Below, piece after piece: positions 53,366 to 61,899 of a stretch of DNA of 64,000 nt (the first letter of the stretch is position 1; every line of letters begins with the position of its first letter). The DNA comes from Xenophilus sp. E41 (GTDB lineage: Bacteria > Pseudomonadota > Gammaproteobacteria > Burkholderiales > Burkholderiaceae_C). Both the position numbers and the translations under genes were made by a program. Location: positions 66,528 to 130,527 of the forward strand of contig NZ_QPIB01000005.1 of NCBI RefSeq assembly GCF_003671765.1. The letters are read 5' to 3'. The notes beneath the pieces are model-generated. The model ran no database searches and was not told where the DNA came from. It saw only the letters and a program-made list of their open reading frames with translations.

Positions 53366-54196
53366 TCAGGCTTTCAACTGGCGCAGGCCATCGGCCAGCA
53401 TCCAGAGGGCGCGATTGAGGCGCACATCGGAATCAATGCCCTGCACCGGGCGGGTCTGCTGGCGGCGTCCGTTGGCGCTGCGGCCATGCAATCCGCCTTT
53501 GGTCAGGTTTTCCTGCGTGCGGTTGAACACGCTCCACAGGTCGGGGCGGCGGTCGTCGAACCGGCGCGGCATCAAGATTTGCGATTCGGTGATGGGCGCG
53601 GGCTTCTTGTCGGTGGGGTCGTACTTGAGGGCCAGCGCGGAACGGGCGAACACTTCGGCTTCGCCTTCATCCAGCGTGATAGCGCGCATGGCATCGCGGG
53701 AATCCTTCACCCGCTCGAAGCCGCTCAACACCTCGAAAGCGCCTTCGATGACGGAACCGGCTACGTCGCCCTTATGGGGTACGCGCACGTCCGCCACGGT
53801 GTCGCCGCACACAAGACCATTGCTGCAAACGAAGCGGAACATTCCGGCCAGCATCTGATAGCTGCTGGTGCCGTCATGCGAGTTCAGCAGCACGATTTCG
53901 TTGGCCTCTGCGCCGTTGATCTGGCTGGCGTGGCGCAGGCGCAGCATGTGTTTCGTGTGCTCGCGCTTGCCTTCATCGCGCACGCGGGTCTGCGTCACCA
54001 TGAAGGGTTGAAATCCCTCCTTGCGAAGCTCGGTCAGCACGGCGGCGGTGGGGATATAGGCGTACCGCTGCGAACGGCTTTCGTGCGGGGCATCCGCGAA
54101 GATGGACGGGGCCACGCGATGAATCTGGTCATCGGACAGCGGGTAGTCACTGCGCAGCGAAGGGGAGCGGGAAGCGAAACGGGATGCGAGTTGCAT
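53366..54196 (-). CDS. DUF932 protein
   Basis: 276 residues from MQLASRFASRSPSLRSDYPL. DUF932 features: YIPTAAVLTELRKEGFQPFM, LRLRHASQINGAEANEIVLL and MLAGMFRFVCSNGLVCGDTV. This phage/plasmid family is sometimes called LGT-like and is linked with single-stranded DNA handling, but its job is unproven. It lies upstream of parB in the same orientation (65-nt gap). Confidence 0.85.
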   Translation of the reverse strand: MQLASRFASRSPSLRSDYPLSDDQIHRVAPSIFADAPHESRSQRYAYIPTAAVLTELRKEGFQPFMVTQTRVRDEGKREHTKHMLRLRHASQINGAEANEIVLLNSHDGTSSYQMLAGMFRFVCSNGLVCGDTVADVRVPHKGDVAGSVIEGAFEVLSGFERVKDSRDAMRAITLDEGEAEVFARSALALKYDPTDKKPAPITESQILMPRRFDDRRPDLWSVFNRTQENLTKGGLHGRSANGRRQQTRPVQGIDSDVRLNRALWMLADGLRQLKA

Positions 54197-54902
54197 GTCT
54201 TTCTCCTGAACAAAAAGGCTGTTGAAGAAAACCGCACACCGGATTCCTAGATTCGGAGCCCAGCCTTTCGGCTGTTCGGTGCGGTCGGCACGAGGAACCC
54301 GGTTGGCCCTGTTGCCACCGTCTTTCCTGAGTTCATCGCCCGCGACGGTCAGGAGCGCGCGAACGGGCGCCGTCAAGGAGGCAAGCGCAGGGTTGGTGCG
54401 GCCCGCAGGCGCAGCCGAGGACACGGCCCTGCGCGCCTTGACGGCACACGGGCGCGGGCTACAGTCGCGGTGAAGGTGATGAAGTCAGGGGAGACGGCTG
54501 GACAAGGCAACGGCCTTCCCCACACGCCGACCGCACGGCAAGCGAAGCGCGCAGGCCCGAAGCTGGAAGCCGGGCCGGAGGCGTCAGCCGAGCGGAGCGA
54601 GGGAACGATGGAAGCCCGTCAGGGGCGAGACGCCGCAGGCGGCTCGATGCGCAGCACGACAGCGCGACCGGCCATCTCCCAGGTGGCCGGGGACGCCCAT
54701 GCAGTTTGGGCATCGCGGGATTTGTCTTCGGCGGATTTTTCGCGGACAATGTGGGCAAGGCCCTGTCCGCCTGAGCTTCGAGCGGCTCAATCAAGACTGC
54801 GTTCTGCTTTCCCCCCGTATTTCTTGCCACCACCATGCGATATCGCCTGGGCGTAGGCCAAGTAATCGCTCGATTGGCCTGCGCTGAAATCAGGAGAATC
54901 GT
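54197..54902. other. 706-bp non-coding stretch with partial repeat copy D
   Basis: Carries the DUF932 promoter on one side and the leader of the 308-residue gene on the other. It contains an imperfect inverted repeat (CCGTCAAGGAGGCAAGCGCA at 54372-54391 against the CGCGCCTTGACGG block at 54434-54446). From 54538 it shares GCAAGCGAAGCGCGCAGG and GGCCGGAGGCGTCAG with copy C. No convincing gene. Confidence 0.5.
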
Positions 54903-55829
54903 ATGCCCATCGGCATTTCCGACCTTGCCCATTCTGTTCGCAAGAACAGCGTTTCTGTGGCCGCCCCTGTGCAGCTTGGCCATGCGCAGCAAATCATTGT
55001 TGCTGCACTCGGCTACAAGAGCCTTGCCGCCTACCAGGCCGCCCAGGTAGCCGCACTCGAACCCAAAGACTTGAGCAATGTCTACCACGTTGTACTCGAC
55101 TACGACTCGCTCGATAGGCGCGCCAGCGAACTTGGCGCAGCCCCCGCGCCAAGCCAACTGCATGAGCTGATCGACGCAGCCTTCAAGGAACGAGCACCCC
55201 ACACACACATTCACGCCTCTCACGCAGGCTTCGATAACTATCTGCGTGAGCATGTGGATCAGGTGGTCATCGAAGACGATGACGTGAACAGCGAGATGGC
55301 CAACGCCAATTACGATGGCATTGATGAGGTCTATTTCGATTTCGAGGTTGAGTCTGAAAACGTCCCCGTTGGCAGCTCGCTGGAAATCGACCTGGATGGC
55401 CATGTTGGCTTGGGCATCGACACTGAGCGTCCCTACGCGGGCCACATCGTGAATGTGGAGGGCACTTTGAGCGTGGAGCGATTGGGCAGCCAGTGCTTTG
55501 GGTCAGTGGACTGCCAAGTCACCAAAGCGGAACTCGATACGAACTGGGGGGATGACGACCACGACGGCGAGCCACCGCCGCGCAGCGTATCGCAATCCTA
55601 TGCCGAACTGCTGGGCCTCGAACTGCATGAGGTTGGCAATCTCGCCGATGTAGAAGCAATGGAGTTGGACGGCAGTAGCGGTGAAATGGTCTACGGCTAC
55701 CTCCTCGACTTCACGGACTACGCATCGCCCGAGATAGCGCAGAAGATCTTGCGCCGTCACTCTTCACTGCGTATCGAAGTCGGCCCTGGCTTCTTTGAAG
55801 GCGTTCGTAGCGACGACTGGCCTCGCTGA
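54903..55829 (+). CDS. Unrecognised acidic 308-residue protein
   Basis: Not assigned to a family. Residues 1-60 hold QQIIVAALGYKSLAAYQAAQ, which resembles the N-terminal helix pair found in some plasmid and ICE proteins. The middle (about 110-230) is very acidic (VVIEDDDVNSEMANANYDGI), then a beta-rich part (NVPVGSSLEIDLDGHVGLGI). It ends with a helical domain. High-quality codon use and a GGAGAATCGT ribosome-binding site support a real gene. It may bind a basic partner or mimic DNA. Confidence 0.7.
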   Translation: MPIGISDLAHSVRKNSVSVAAPVQLGHAQQIIVAALGYKSLAAYQAAQVAALEPKDLSNVYHVVLDYDSLDRRASELGAAPAPSQLHELIDAAFKERAPHTHIHASHAGFDNYLREHVDQVVIEDDDVNSEMANANYDGIDEVYFDFEVESENVPVGSSLEIDLDGHVGLGIDTERPYAGHIVNVEGTLSVERLGSQCFGSVDCQVTKAELDTNWGDDDHDGEPPPRSVSQSYAELLGLELHEVGNLADVEAMELDGSSGEMVYGYLLDFTDYASPEIAQKILRRHSSLRIEVGPGFFEGVRSDDWPR

Positions 55830-55889
55830 CGATGCAGTAAGCGCATCCCGATACGGGATGCGCTGCTGGGCCATCCGCCCAAGGCCGAG

Positions 55890-56240
55890 TCAGACAGCTA
55901 TCCGCCCGCTCAGCCGCGCCTCGCGCGCGTAGGCGCTCAACCGCTTCTCAGCGCGGAAAGACAGGTCGCGCTCGATCGGCAAGCCCAGCCCGCCGCGCAC
56001 GATCGCCAACTCGCCCAGGCTGACCCAGCCGATTTCCGGCGCCCCCAGGCCCAGGTCGCAAAGACCAAAAGCGTGGTCGTGGTCGTCAGGATCAATCTCG
56101 GTCAGCAGCCAGGTCGCGCCGGCGTCCGGCGTGAACAGCTTGACCACGGGGGCCGGATCAAAGTCCGGGTTCTCCAAGGATTCGCGGCCGTTGGCCAGCA
56201 GTACGATGCGCTGCTCGTCAGTGATGAGTGCGTTGTTCAT
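55890..56240 (-). CDS. DUF2958 protein (copy 2)
   Basis: 116 residues from MNNALITDEQRIVLLANGRE. Same markers as copy 1: PAPVVKLFTPDAGATWLLTE, HAFGLCDLGLGAPEIGWVSL, RDLSFRAEKRLSAYAREARL. It follows the 308-residue gene tail to tail. A leader containing repeat copy C precedes it. Paralogy and repeat context suggest duplication of a DUF2958-plus-leader unit. Confidence 0.82.
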   Translation of the reverse strand: MNNALITDEQRIVLLANGRESLENPDFDPAPVVKLFTPDAGATWLLTEIDPDDHDHAFGLCDLGLGAPEIGWVSLGELAIVRGGLGLPIERDLSFRAEKRLSAYAREARLSGRIAV

Positions 56241-56688
56241 GGTGAACTCCTGCAAGGATGCCGGGCGGAATTGCCCGACCCTTCCGGGGCACGGCGCAGC
56301 GCAAGCAGTCAGGGGTCGCAGACGGCCGACAGGACGCAAGCGCGCATGGCGCGCGCCGCCCTTGACGGCGAGAACGCCGTGATACGGTGAAGGGAACAGC
56401 AAGACTGCCCACACCCGCCCGCTGCACACACTCGGCTTTTAGGGCAAGCGGAACGCGCAGGCTCGAAAGGGCCGGAGGCGTCAGGGGGCAAAGCCGAATG
56501 GCCGCGATTCGGCACGAAGCGCGGGGCGCAGCCCTCGAACCCGGCGGCGGCACGCCGGGACGCAATGAAGACTGTCAGATAGAATAAATAGGCATCGCGT
56601 CGACGAAAGATCCCCGTGCAGCGATGCTATTCTTTTCTTCGCTGCGATCATTCACGGCTCACAGCGTTGACACGATCGGAGATACGGC
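56241..56688. other. 448-bp non-coding leader with repeat copy C
   Basis: Holds the DUF2958 promoter (minus) and the leader of the zinc-ribbon gene (plus). Most of its right half is dispersed-repeat copy C. After 56575 the composition becomes AT-richer, marking the start of the accessory genes. Confidence 0.5.
56446..56563 (+). repeat. Dispersed ICE repeat, copy C
   Basis: AAGCGGAACGCGCAGG, GGAGGCGTCAGGGGGCAAAG, GCCGAATGGCCGCGATTCGG, CACGAAGCGCGGGGCGCAGC, then CCGGCGGCGGCACGCCGGGA. Aligned with copies A and B but more diverged. It lies about 210 bp upstream of the DUF2958 copy 2 start (minus). Confidence 0.7.
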
Positions 56689-56976
56689 ATGACGTTCAAA
56701 GCGGACAAGTACAACCGGTCGGTCTGTCTGAATTGCCCAACGTGCGGTGGCACTGAGTTTTCACACGACGGCGCTGATGGGCAGACGAGCGAACTGTTCA
56801 CCTGCGGCAACTGTGGGTTGCAGATTTCCAAGGATGATCTCATCCGAGCCAACGATGAGAACGTGCAAGCGCATGCCAAGGAGATCGGGAAAGCCGTCGT
56901 CAAAGATCTTCAGAAGGAACTGCACGAATCGCTGAAGAGGGCATTCCGCGGCAGCAAGAACATCAAGATCCGATGA
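56689..56976 (+). CDS. Small zinc-ribbon protein, ECs_2282-like
   Basis: 95 residues. Two CxxC pairs, CLNCPTCG (about 13-20) and CGNCG (about 44-48), make a zinc ribbon. The helical C-terminus is basic (GKAVVKDLQKELHESLKRAF, RGSKNIKIR). It matches the ECs_2282 type of putative zinc-binding proteins, carried with phage-like or defence cargo. It overlaps the next gene by 4 nt; the two are probably a functional pair. Confidence 0.7.
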   Translation: MTFKADKYNRSVCLNCPTCGGTEFSHDGADGQTSELFTCGNCGLQISKDDLIRANDENVQAHAKEIGKAVVKDLQKELHESLKRAFRGSKNIKIR

Positions 56977-57449
56977 TGCCCTTCCCAATCAGTGTTGGTG
57001 ATGCCATCGCCATAGGCGCTCTTTTGCTGTCCGCGTACGCCACTTGGACGACGTTCAGATTCAATCAGAAACAGAACAAGTTGATTGAGAGCCAGGATCG
57101 ACTGAACAAGCTACTTCTGGAAAAAGAAGCCACTGAAATCCTCAACATTAAGAAAGCGGACCTCGGCGCGACGTTCATCAAGATCGGCAGCAACAACCGA
57201 CGGCTGAAAATCTGGAACAAGGGGAAATCGGCCGCGCGCAACGTGTCGCTGTCGTTTCCCGATGGCAACGACTGCCTGGTTCAATCGGACATCGACTCGA
57301 AATTTCCGCTAGAGACACTGGACACGCTCCAGTCGGTGGAATTGATTGCGTCCATATCACTGGGTAGCAAAAGCAAGCACTCCATCAAGCTGACGTGGAG
57401 CGACGATTTCAGCGATCACAACGAGAAGGTGGTCTACCCGACGATCTGA
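56973..57449 (+). CDS. Membrane-anchored protein paired with zinc ribbon
   Basis: 158 residues. One transmembrane helix (VGDAIAIGALLLSAYATWTT, residues 7-27), a coiled coil (FNQKQNKLIESQDRLNKLLL) and a beta-rich cytoplasmic or periplasmic domain (RRLKIWNKGKSAARNVSLSF, SVELIASISLGSKSKHSIKL) like an immunoglobulin fold. Family not named. The gene ends 25 nt before the stop of the opposing PIN-like gene. Confidence 0.65.
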   Translation: MMPFPISVGDAIAIGALLLSAYATWTTFRFNQKQNKLIESQDRLNKLLLEKEATEILNIKKADLGATFIKIGSNNRRLKIWNKGKSAARNVSLSFPDGNDCLVQSDIDSKFPLETLDTLQSVELIASISLGSKSKHSIKLTWSDDFSDHNEKVVYPTI

Positions 57450-57474
57450 AAAGATGCCTGCGCAAGGCCACTGG

Positions 57475-58293
57475 CTAGGAATAGAGCTGGCCGTCGGGAC
57501 AAAGCAGACCAAACCACCGCTGCAGTTTCTTTTCTCGCGTGGCGAACGATCCTTCCAGTGTTCCCAACAGGAGGTAGTGCGCGTCGAGAACATCGTGCTC
57601 GATTTTCTCGTAGGCTTTTCCGCTCAGTGTGTCGGGAACACGTCCACCATAACGACAATATGCGTCCAGCGCGAAAAGCAACTGGACCTGCTGCCAACGA
57701 AATAGTGCCCAATCCCGGGTCATGATCGTGGCAGGCGGTAGTGGAAGTTCGCCCGAAGGGACTTCCAGGCTCCCGTAGAACTTCAACATTGCATCGGTAT
57801 TGGTCGCGATGACCTCCTCGGCGGCCTCCCGCAGTGACTGTCGCTCCGCGCTGGTGCCTTCCAGAAGATTTGGGATTAGGGTCGGAATCAAGCGCACCCG
57901 GTCAAGAAATCGTTCGACATCTTCACGAAGTTCCGCCGTCTGCTCCTGAAGCGCCTCAGCCGCCGAAGGCGGCAGCGCGTAGTTCGCGCCGGTCAGCGCC
58001 TCGTTGAATTGGAAGCGGATATCCTCGTACCGCGTAGAGGGCTTGCCGCAGGCTTCGTGCGACTCTATCTCCTGTTTCAGCAGCGCCCCTACGTGATTGA
58101 CCAAGATCACCGGGTTCTCGATCTTGGGAAACTTGGCGAAGCAGCGCGAGCGTCCCGGTTCGGACGACGAGATCAACTCGTAGAAAAGTACGTCGGCCAT
58201 CAGCAACTGGTGCGACTGCGCGAGTTGCAGCATGTGCGCCGCCGTCGATCCTTGCAGGTAGTTCTTGTCGAGAACAATCGTGGGCTTTGCCAT
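57475..58293 (-). CDS. PIN-like domain protein in defence cassette
   Basis: 272 residues. Start MAKPTIVLDKNYLQG. Acidic pattern D9, D34, E39, then E232, D234 and D237 (EKIEHDVLDAHYLLLGTLEG) fits PIN-type nuclease metal sites; the usual final TNDxxL is replaced by ATREKKL at 251-257. The middle (residues 75-190) is helical. It follows the Rad50-like ATPase by 11 nt, so they are probably made together, with the ATPase controlling this nuclease. PIN function is inferred from pattern only. Confidence 0.6.
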   Translation of the reverse strand: MAKPTIVLDKNYLQGSTAAHMLQLAQSHQLLMADVLFYELISSSEPGRSRCFAKFPKIENPVILVNHVGALLKQEIESHEACGKPSTRYEDIRFQFNEALTGANYALPPSAAEALQEQTAELREDVERFLDRVRLIPTLIPNLLEGTSAERQSLREAAEEVIATNTDAMLKFYGSLEVPSGELPLPPATIMTRDWALFRWQQVQLLFALDAYCRYGGRVPDTLSGKAYEKIEHDVLDAHYLLLGTLEGSFATREKKLQRWFGLLCPDGQLYS

Positions 58294-58304
58294 TGAAGTC
58301 CGGA

Positions 58305-60944
58305 TCAGCTAAAGGTCGCCGCCTGGGGCTTGGCTTTCTCCCATGCCTTGCGCGCTGTGTTGTACTCAGCCTTGATGCGGTCCATCTGTGCCAATTCGTC
58401 AACCACGAAATCAATCGTCAACGGCACTTCGTGGAAGTCTGGCGAGTGGGAGTGAGCATCGATGTATCGGGATAACATCACCATGCGCGTGTGAACCTGT
58501 GCAGCAATGCCTTCATCAAAATACACCTGACTGAGGGTGAAGGTGATGTTCTCCCGCCAGCGGCGCACGACATTGCCGAACAGCTTTCGCTGAATGAAGT
58601 CCTCATAGGCGGTACGCAGGCTGCCACACGCCTTCTCCAGGCTGTCGCGCTGCTTGTCGCCATCCAGCGTGCGGGCGACGTCAAGGTGCTTTCGTGCGCG
58701 ATCGTGTGCAGCACCTTCGTAATGTTCGTGAGGGAAGGCCAGGCTGTCGATGACACCTGGCTCTTCGGCCTCGCCACGCCACACGGTCCGGCCCGCGAAA
58801 TCGACACCCTTTTCCACCGCAGCCGTCGCCAGATAGTTCGTAAACAGGATGTCGTGCGTAAAGACGATCACCTGCCGCTTGGCGGCTTCGTCCACCAGGC
58901 GTTGTGCGATCGCCTCTTTGCGTACATGGTCCATCGAGGTCACGGGGTCATCGAACACCACGCCCAAACAGGAACCGTTGAGTTCCACTTCAGTGAGAAA
59001 GTCGGCCAATGCCGCGGCGGTCTGTTCGCCCTCGCTCAGCACCGAAGACGGGTCGATGCCGGCCACGCTGGCGTTGGCAATCTCGATTTTGCGATCAGTC
59101 GTTCCAGCATCGCCCGCGAAGCGGAATTGCACCGGCAGCTTGAGCTGCAGGGCGGCGCAGTTCTCCGTGAATCGCGCGATGAAGCCCTGCGCCACCAGTT
59201 CTGTGGCCAGCGCTTTCTGCTTGCTGGTCACTTCGCGTTGGGATACGGCAAAGCCGCGGATGCACGAATTGGCCTTCACCACCCATTTGAGGTCTGCCAC
59301 CGCCGCAGCGATGGCATCGTACTGGCCGGAGAGCACCTGGCGATCGAGTAACAATCGCTCCTCTGCCATCAACGACCCCATCAGTACCTTGGGGTCCTTC
59401 TGTCGCAAGGCATCGTTGTCGGATTTCAGGCGCTCAACCAACTCCGTGATGCGTACCGAGACCGGGTCATGGTCCAACATGCTCAAGCCAGGGTCGAAGG
59501 CACCGGCAACCGCCCGCGCCAATGCTCCGATGACTTCCCGATAGCCTTCGACATGACTGGAAACCGCCGCGGCCATTGCGGCATCCACCTCGGTCAAGGT
59601 CCGGCGCGCGACACTGCCCTCGTCGAAGAAGGCGAGACTGATCTTCGACAACTTCGTGCCATACCCTGCGAGCGTTGTCTTGGCCTGGCCAAGCTGCGCT
59701 TCGACACCACTGGTTGCGAACTGATAGAAGCGGGTCAATCGTGCAATGCCGTCTTCGTCGAGAACCTGATGGCAAAGCACGCATCGGGCCGCATCCGCCT
59801 TCGGTGGAAACGCCTCGTCAGGATAGGCTTCGGCGTTGTAAGCAATGGCCGCAGCCAGCAGGTCACGCCATGCTGCTGTGCCGATGGGCTGCACCGGCTC
59901 CTCGCCCAACTGTGCCGCTGAGAGCGCTGACGCCTTTTCCGTCAGCGTCTGAATCTGCTTGACGGCATTGGTGATCTGTTCCGCGACTGCAGGCGATACA
60001 GCCATGTGCAAACCTGAGATCGATGCTTTCAGTGCGTCCAGATCGATGATGCGCTGCTCATTCTGGCGAATGATCTCCTTGGGATCGGTGGTCCTGAGTG
60101 TCGCGAGTTGCTGGACAACCGATTCCAGGCGCGCGCGCTCCTCGTCGCCGAAGGCGGCCAATGCCTGCAAGCCAACGAGGTCCGTCTGTGCCGTCAGGGT
60201 GATCAGCAGCGAAGCGACTTCGGACGTGCTGCCTGGAATCGCGAACTTGTCCGTAGCGTGGGAACGTAGAGCGATGTCATCGCGCAGCTTGCGCTGGAGC
60301 TTTCCGAAGACCTCCACCATGCGGGGAAAAACATCGAACAGATAAGGCATGACTTGGAAGGCATTGCGCTCATCCAGATGGACACGCACGCAGGTCGAGT
60401 CGAACACCGCGAAGTTGTCGCGCAGTCGCTGGCAAGGCTCCTTGTAGACAAATGTCGTGTTGGAGCCGTCGTCGAAGGCAAACGTCGCGCTAGGCGTGGG
60501 TTGTTTGTGCTTGGCCAACTTCACATCGCCGAGAATCGCGGTTTGCTTGGAACGGGTGAAGCATGCGGCTTTGAGCACTCGCGCATAGCCGGACTTGCCC
60601 GCACCGTTGGGACCATAGATCACAGTGAGCTTGCGCCCGAAAGTCAGTGTTTCACCCGGCGCCAGGGCGTTGACGCCGGTCAGTGCGGTCATGGCGGTCA
60701 CTACGCTTGAGTCCGTTGTGGGGCCGCCTTGGATCTGGGGCAAGGCGATGTCCCATGTGGCGCGTGGCATCTCCGTGGTGGCCAGTTGCTGGTCCATCAA
60801 GTACTCGCGGTAGACCTCATCCAAAGCCTCGTCCGGGAAATCGACGGCGCCAACGAGTTTGACCAGCAGGCACCGCTGCCAGTTGGAAAGCGTCTTGCCC
60901 CAAGCGGACAGCGCATCGAAGACATTGAACGCCGCTTGCGACAT
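58305..60944 (-). CDS. Rad50/RloC-like ATPase with CxxC hook
   Basis: 879 residues. Walker A GPNGAGKS (111-118), coiled-coil region with a zinc-hook-like CVLC (388-391), then the ABC signature LSEGEQTAAALA (636 on), Walker B CLGVVFDDPVTSMDH (659-673) and the H-loop FTHD (H697). The hook and coils are like SMC/Rad50 or RloC proteins, which sense DNA damage or foreign DNA. The C-terminal 150 residues are helical, with no anticodon-nuclease motif that I can see. Neighbours (PIN-like, HEPN-like and Mrr-like) suggest a defence complex with this as the sensor. Confidence 0.85.
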   Translation of the reverse strand: MSQAAFNVFDALSAWGKTLSNWQRCLLVKLVGAVDFPDEALDEVYREYLMDQQLATTEMPRATWDIALPQIQGGPTTDSSVVTAMTALTGVNALAPGETLTFGRKLTVIYGPNGAGKSGYARVLKAACFTRSKQTAILGDVKLAKHKQPTPSATFAFDDGSNTTFVYKEPCQRLRDNFAVFDSTCVRVHLDERNAFQVMPYLFDVFPRMVEVFGKLQRKLRDDIALRSHATDKFAIPGSTSEVASLLITLTAQTDLVGLQALAAFGDEERARLESVVQQLATLRTTDPKEIIRQNEQRIIDLDALKASISGLHMAVSPAVAEQITNAVKQIQTLTEKASALSAAQLGEEPVQPIGTAAWRDLLAAAIAYNAEAYPDEAFPPKADAARCVLCHQVLDEDGIARLTRFYQFATSGVEAQLGQAKTTLAGYGTKLSKISLAFFDEGSVARRTLTEVDAAMAAAVSSHVEGYREVIGALARAVAGAFDPGLSMLDHDPVSVRITELVERLKSDNDALRQKDPKVLMGSLMAEERLLLDRQVLSGQYDAIAAAVADLKWVVKANSCIRGFAVSQREVTSKQKALATELVAQGFIARFTENCAALQLKLPVQFRFAGDAGTTDRKIEIANASVAGIDPSSVLSEGEQTAAALADFLTEVELNGSCLGVVFDDPVTSMDHVRKEAIAQRLVDEAAKRQVIVFTHDILFTNYLATAAVEKGVDFAGRTVWRGEAEEPGVIDSLAFPHEHYEGAAHDRARKHLDVARTLDGDKQRDSLEKACGSLRTAYEDFIQRKLFGNVVRRWRENITFTLSQVYFDEGIAAQVHTRMVMLSRYIDAHSHSPDFHEVPLTIDFVVDELAQMDRIKAEYNTARKAWEKAKPQAATFS

Positions 60945-61015
60945 GAAGATTCCTTGTTTTAAGCCATTTGAATCTCGTTCAACAGGCTGGGACGGTCTAT
61001 TCAGAGGAGGCAGGT

Positions 61016-61041
61016 GATTGTCGTATCACGATACAACAATC
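61016..61041. promoter_or_regulatory. 26-bp operator-like palindrome before the ATPase
   Basis: GATTGTCGTATC (61016-61027), AC, then GATACAACAATC (61030-61041): 11 of 12 arm pairs match. It lies 72-97 bp upstream of the ATPase start and 22 bp past the HEPN-like stop, in the only sizeable gap (119 bp) of the cassette. It probably marks a second promoter for the ATPase-PIN pair. Confidence 0.5.
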
Positions 61042-61063
61042 GATCAGGACGGCGTTGCGACGC

Positions 61064-61882
61064 CTACGAAAAGGACACTGCCGCTTTCTGCACGCCATCC
61101 AGTTTTCTATGGATCAGTGAAACCAGCGTCAAGATGTCGAGCGCATCCTGCTCAGACATAGGCCAATTCGTCTTCGGGGCATGGGCCAAGGGATTGCGCA
61201 CGGCGCCGAACAGACCGATTAGCAAGTTCGCAAATCCTCTCTGCTCGCTCTTTTCGGACTCGGTGCTCAGTGGTCCCAAGACCAAGATTGGCTGCTGACC
61301 CGCGAACGCCTTGTTCACCAAGTCGGCACCATCGCCGGTCAACCCCGACAGTATGCGAATTCGCTCGGCGACACCCTTGCTCGCCTCGAAGACCGCATGA
61401 AAATAGTTCTCGTCCAACAGCTCGGCTCGGCAGTAATTCAAGACCTCCGCATGGACGACTCTGCTTTCCAGCGCCGCCTTGAGACGTCCAGCGCGTGCGC
61501 GGGCTGCATCCAACGTCGTCGCCTTGTCGGCATATCCCACCTTGCCATCGTCGCGAACATAGAAGCCAGAGAACGCCAGCACGACATTGAGTTCATCCCG
61601 CAGCCAAGCAAATGTTCCAGGATCGCGCACGTAGTTCACCGGGTTCATTGCGCGGTTGATGAACATAATCAGATGGTTGCCTCGCTGATGCTTGTTCTGC
61701 AACTCGGCGAGCGCGTTGAACAACCGCTTCCACTTCGTCATGCCCGGCGATGGGTCGATCACTTCCATCTCTTGCAGCAGCCTCCCAATCTGTGTGCCAC
61801 TCAAGCCGCGCTCGGTGTCTGCAAGCACACGGCAGGCAGCTTCAAGATGCTGAGAACTGAACAGGTCAATTTGCGCCGCCAT
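61064..61882 (-). CDS. TIGR02391 family protein, HEPN-like
   Basis: 272 residues. The C-terminal half matches TIGR02391 (Ymh): ENYFHAVFEASKGVAERIRI, LSGLTGDGADLVNKAFAGQQ, SEQRGFANLLIGLFGAVRNP. RNPLAH (R229-x4-H234) is the HEPN RNase motif. The N-terminal half is a helical accessory domain. TIGR02391 proteins cluster with restriction-modification and other defence genes. The gene starts 17 nt after the Mrr-like stop. Enzymatic activity is inferred. Confidence 0.8.
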   Translation of the reverse strand: MAAQIDLFSSQHLEAACRVLADTERGLSGTQIGRLLQEMEVIDPSPGMTKWKRLFNALAELQNKHQRGNHLIMFINRAMNPVNYVRDPGTFAWLRDELNVVLAFSGFYVRDDGKVGYADKATTLDAARARAGRLKAALESRVVHAEVLNYCRAELLDENYFHAVFEASKGVAERIRILSGLTGDGADLVNKAFAGQQPILVLGPLSTESEKSEQRGFANLLIGLFGAVRNPLAHAPKTNWPMSEQDALDILTLVSLIHRKLDGVQKAAVSFS

Positions 61883-61899
61883 TGCCGACCTCTCCGCGT

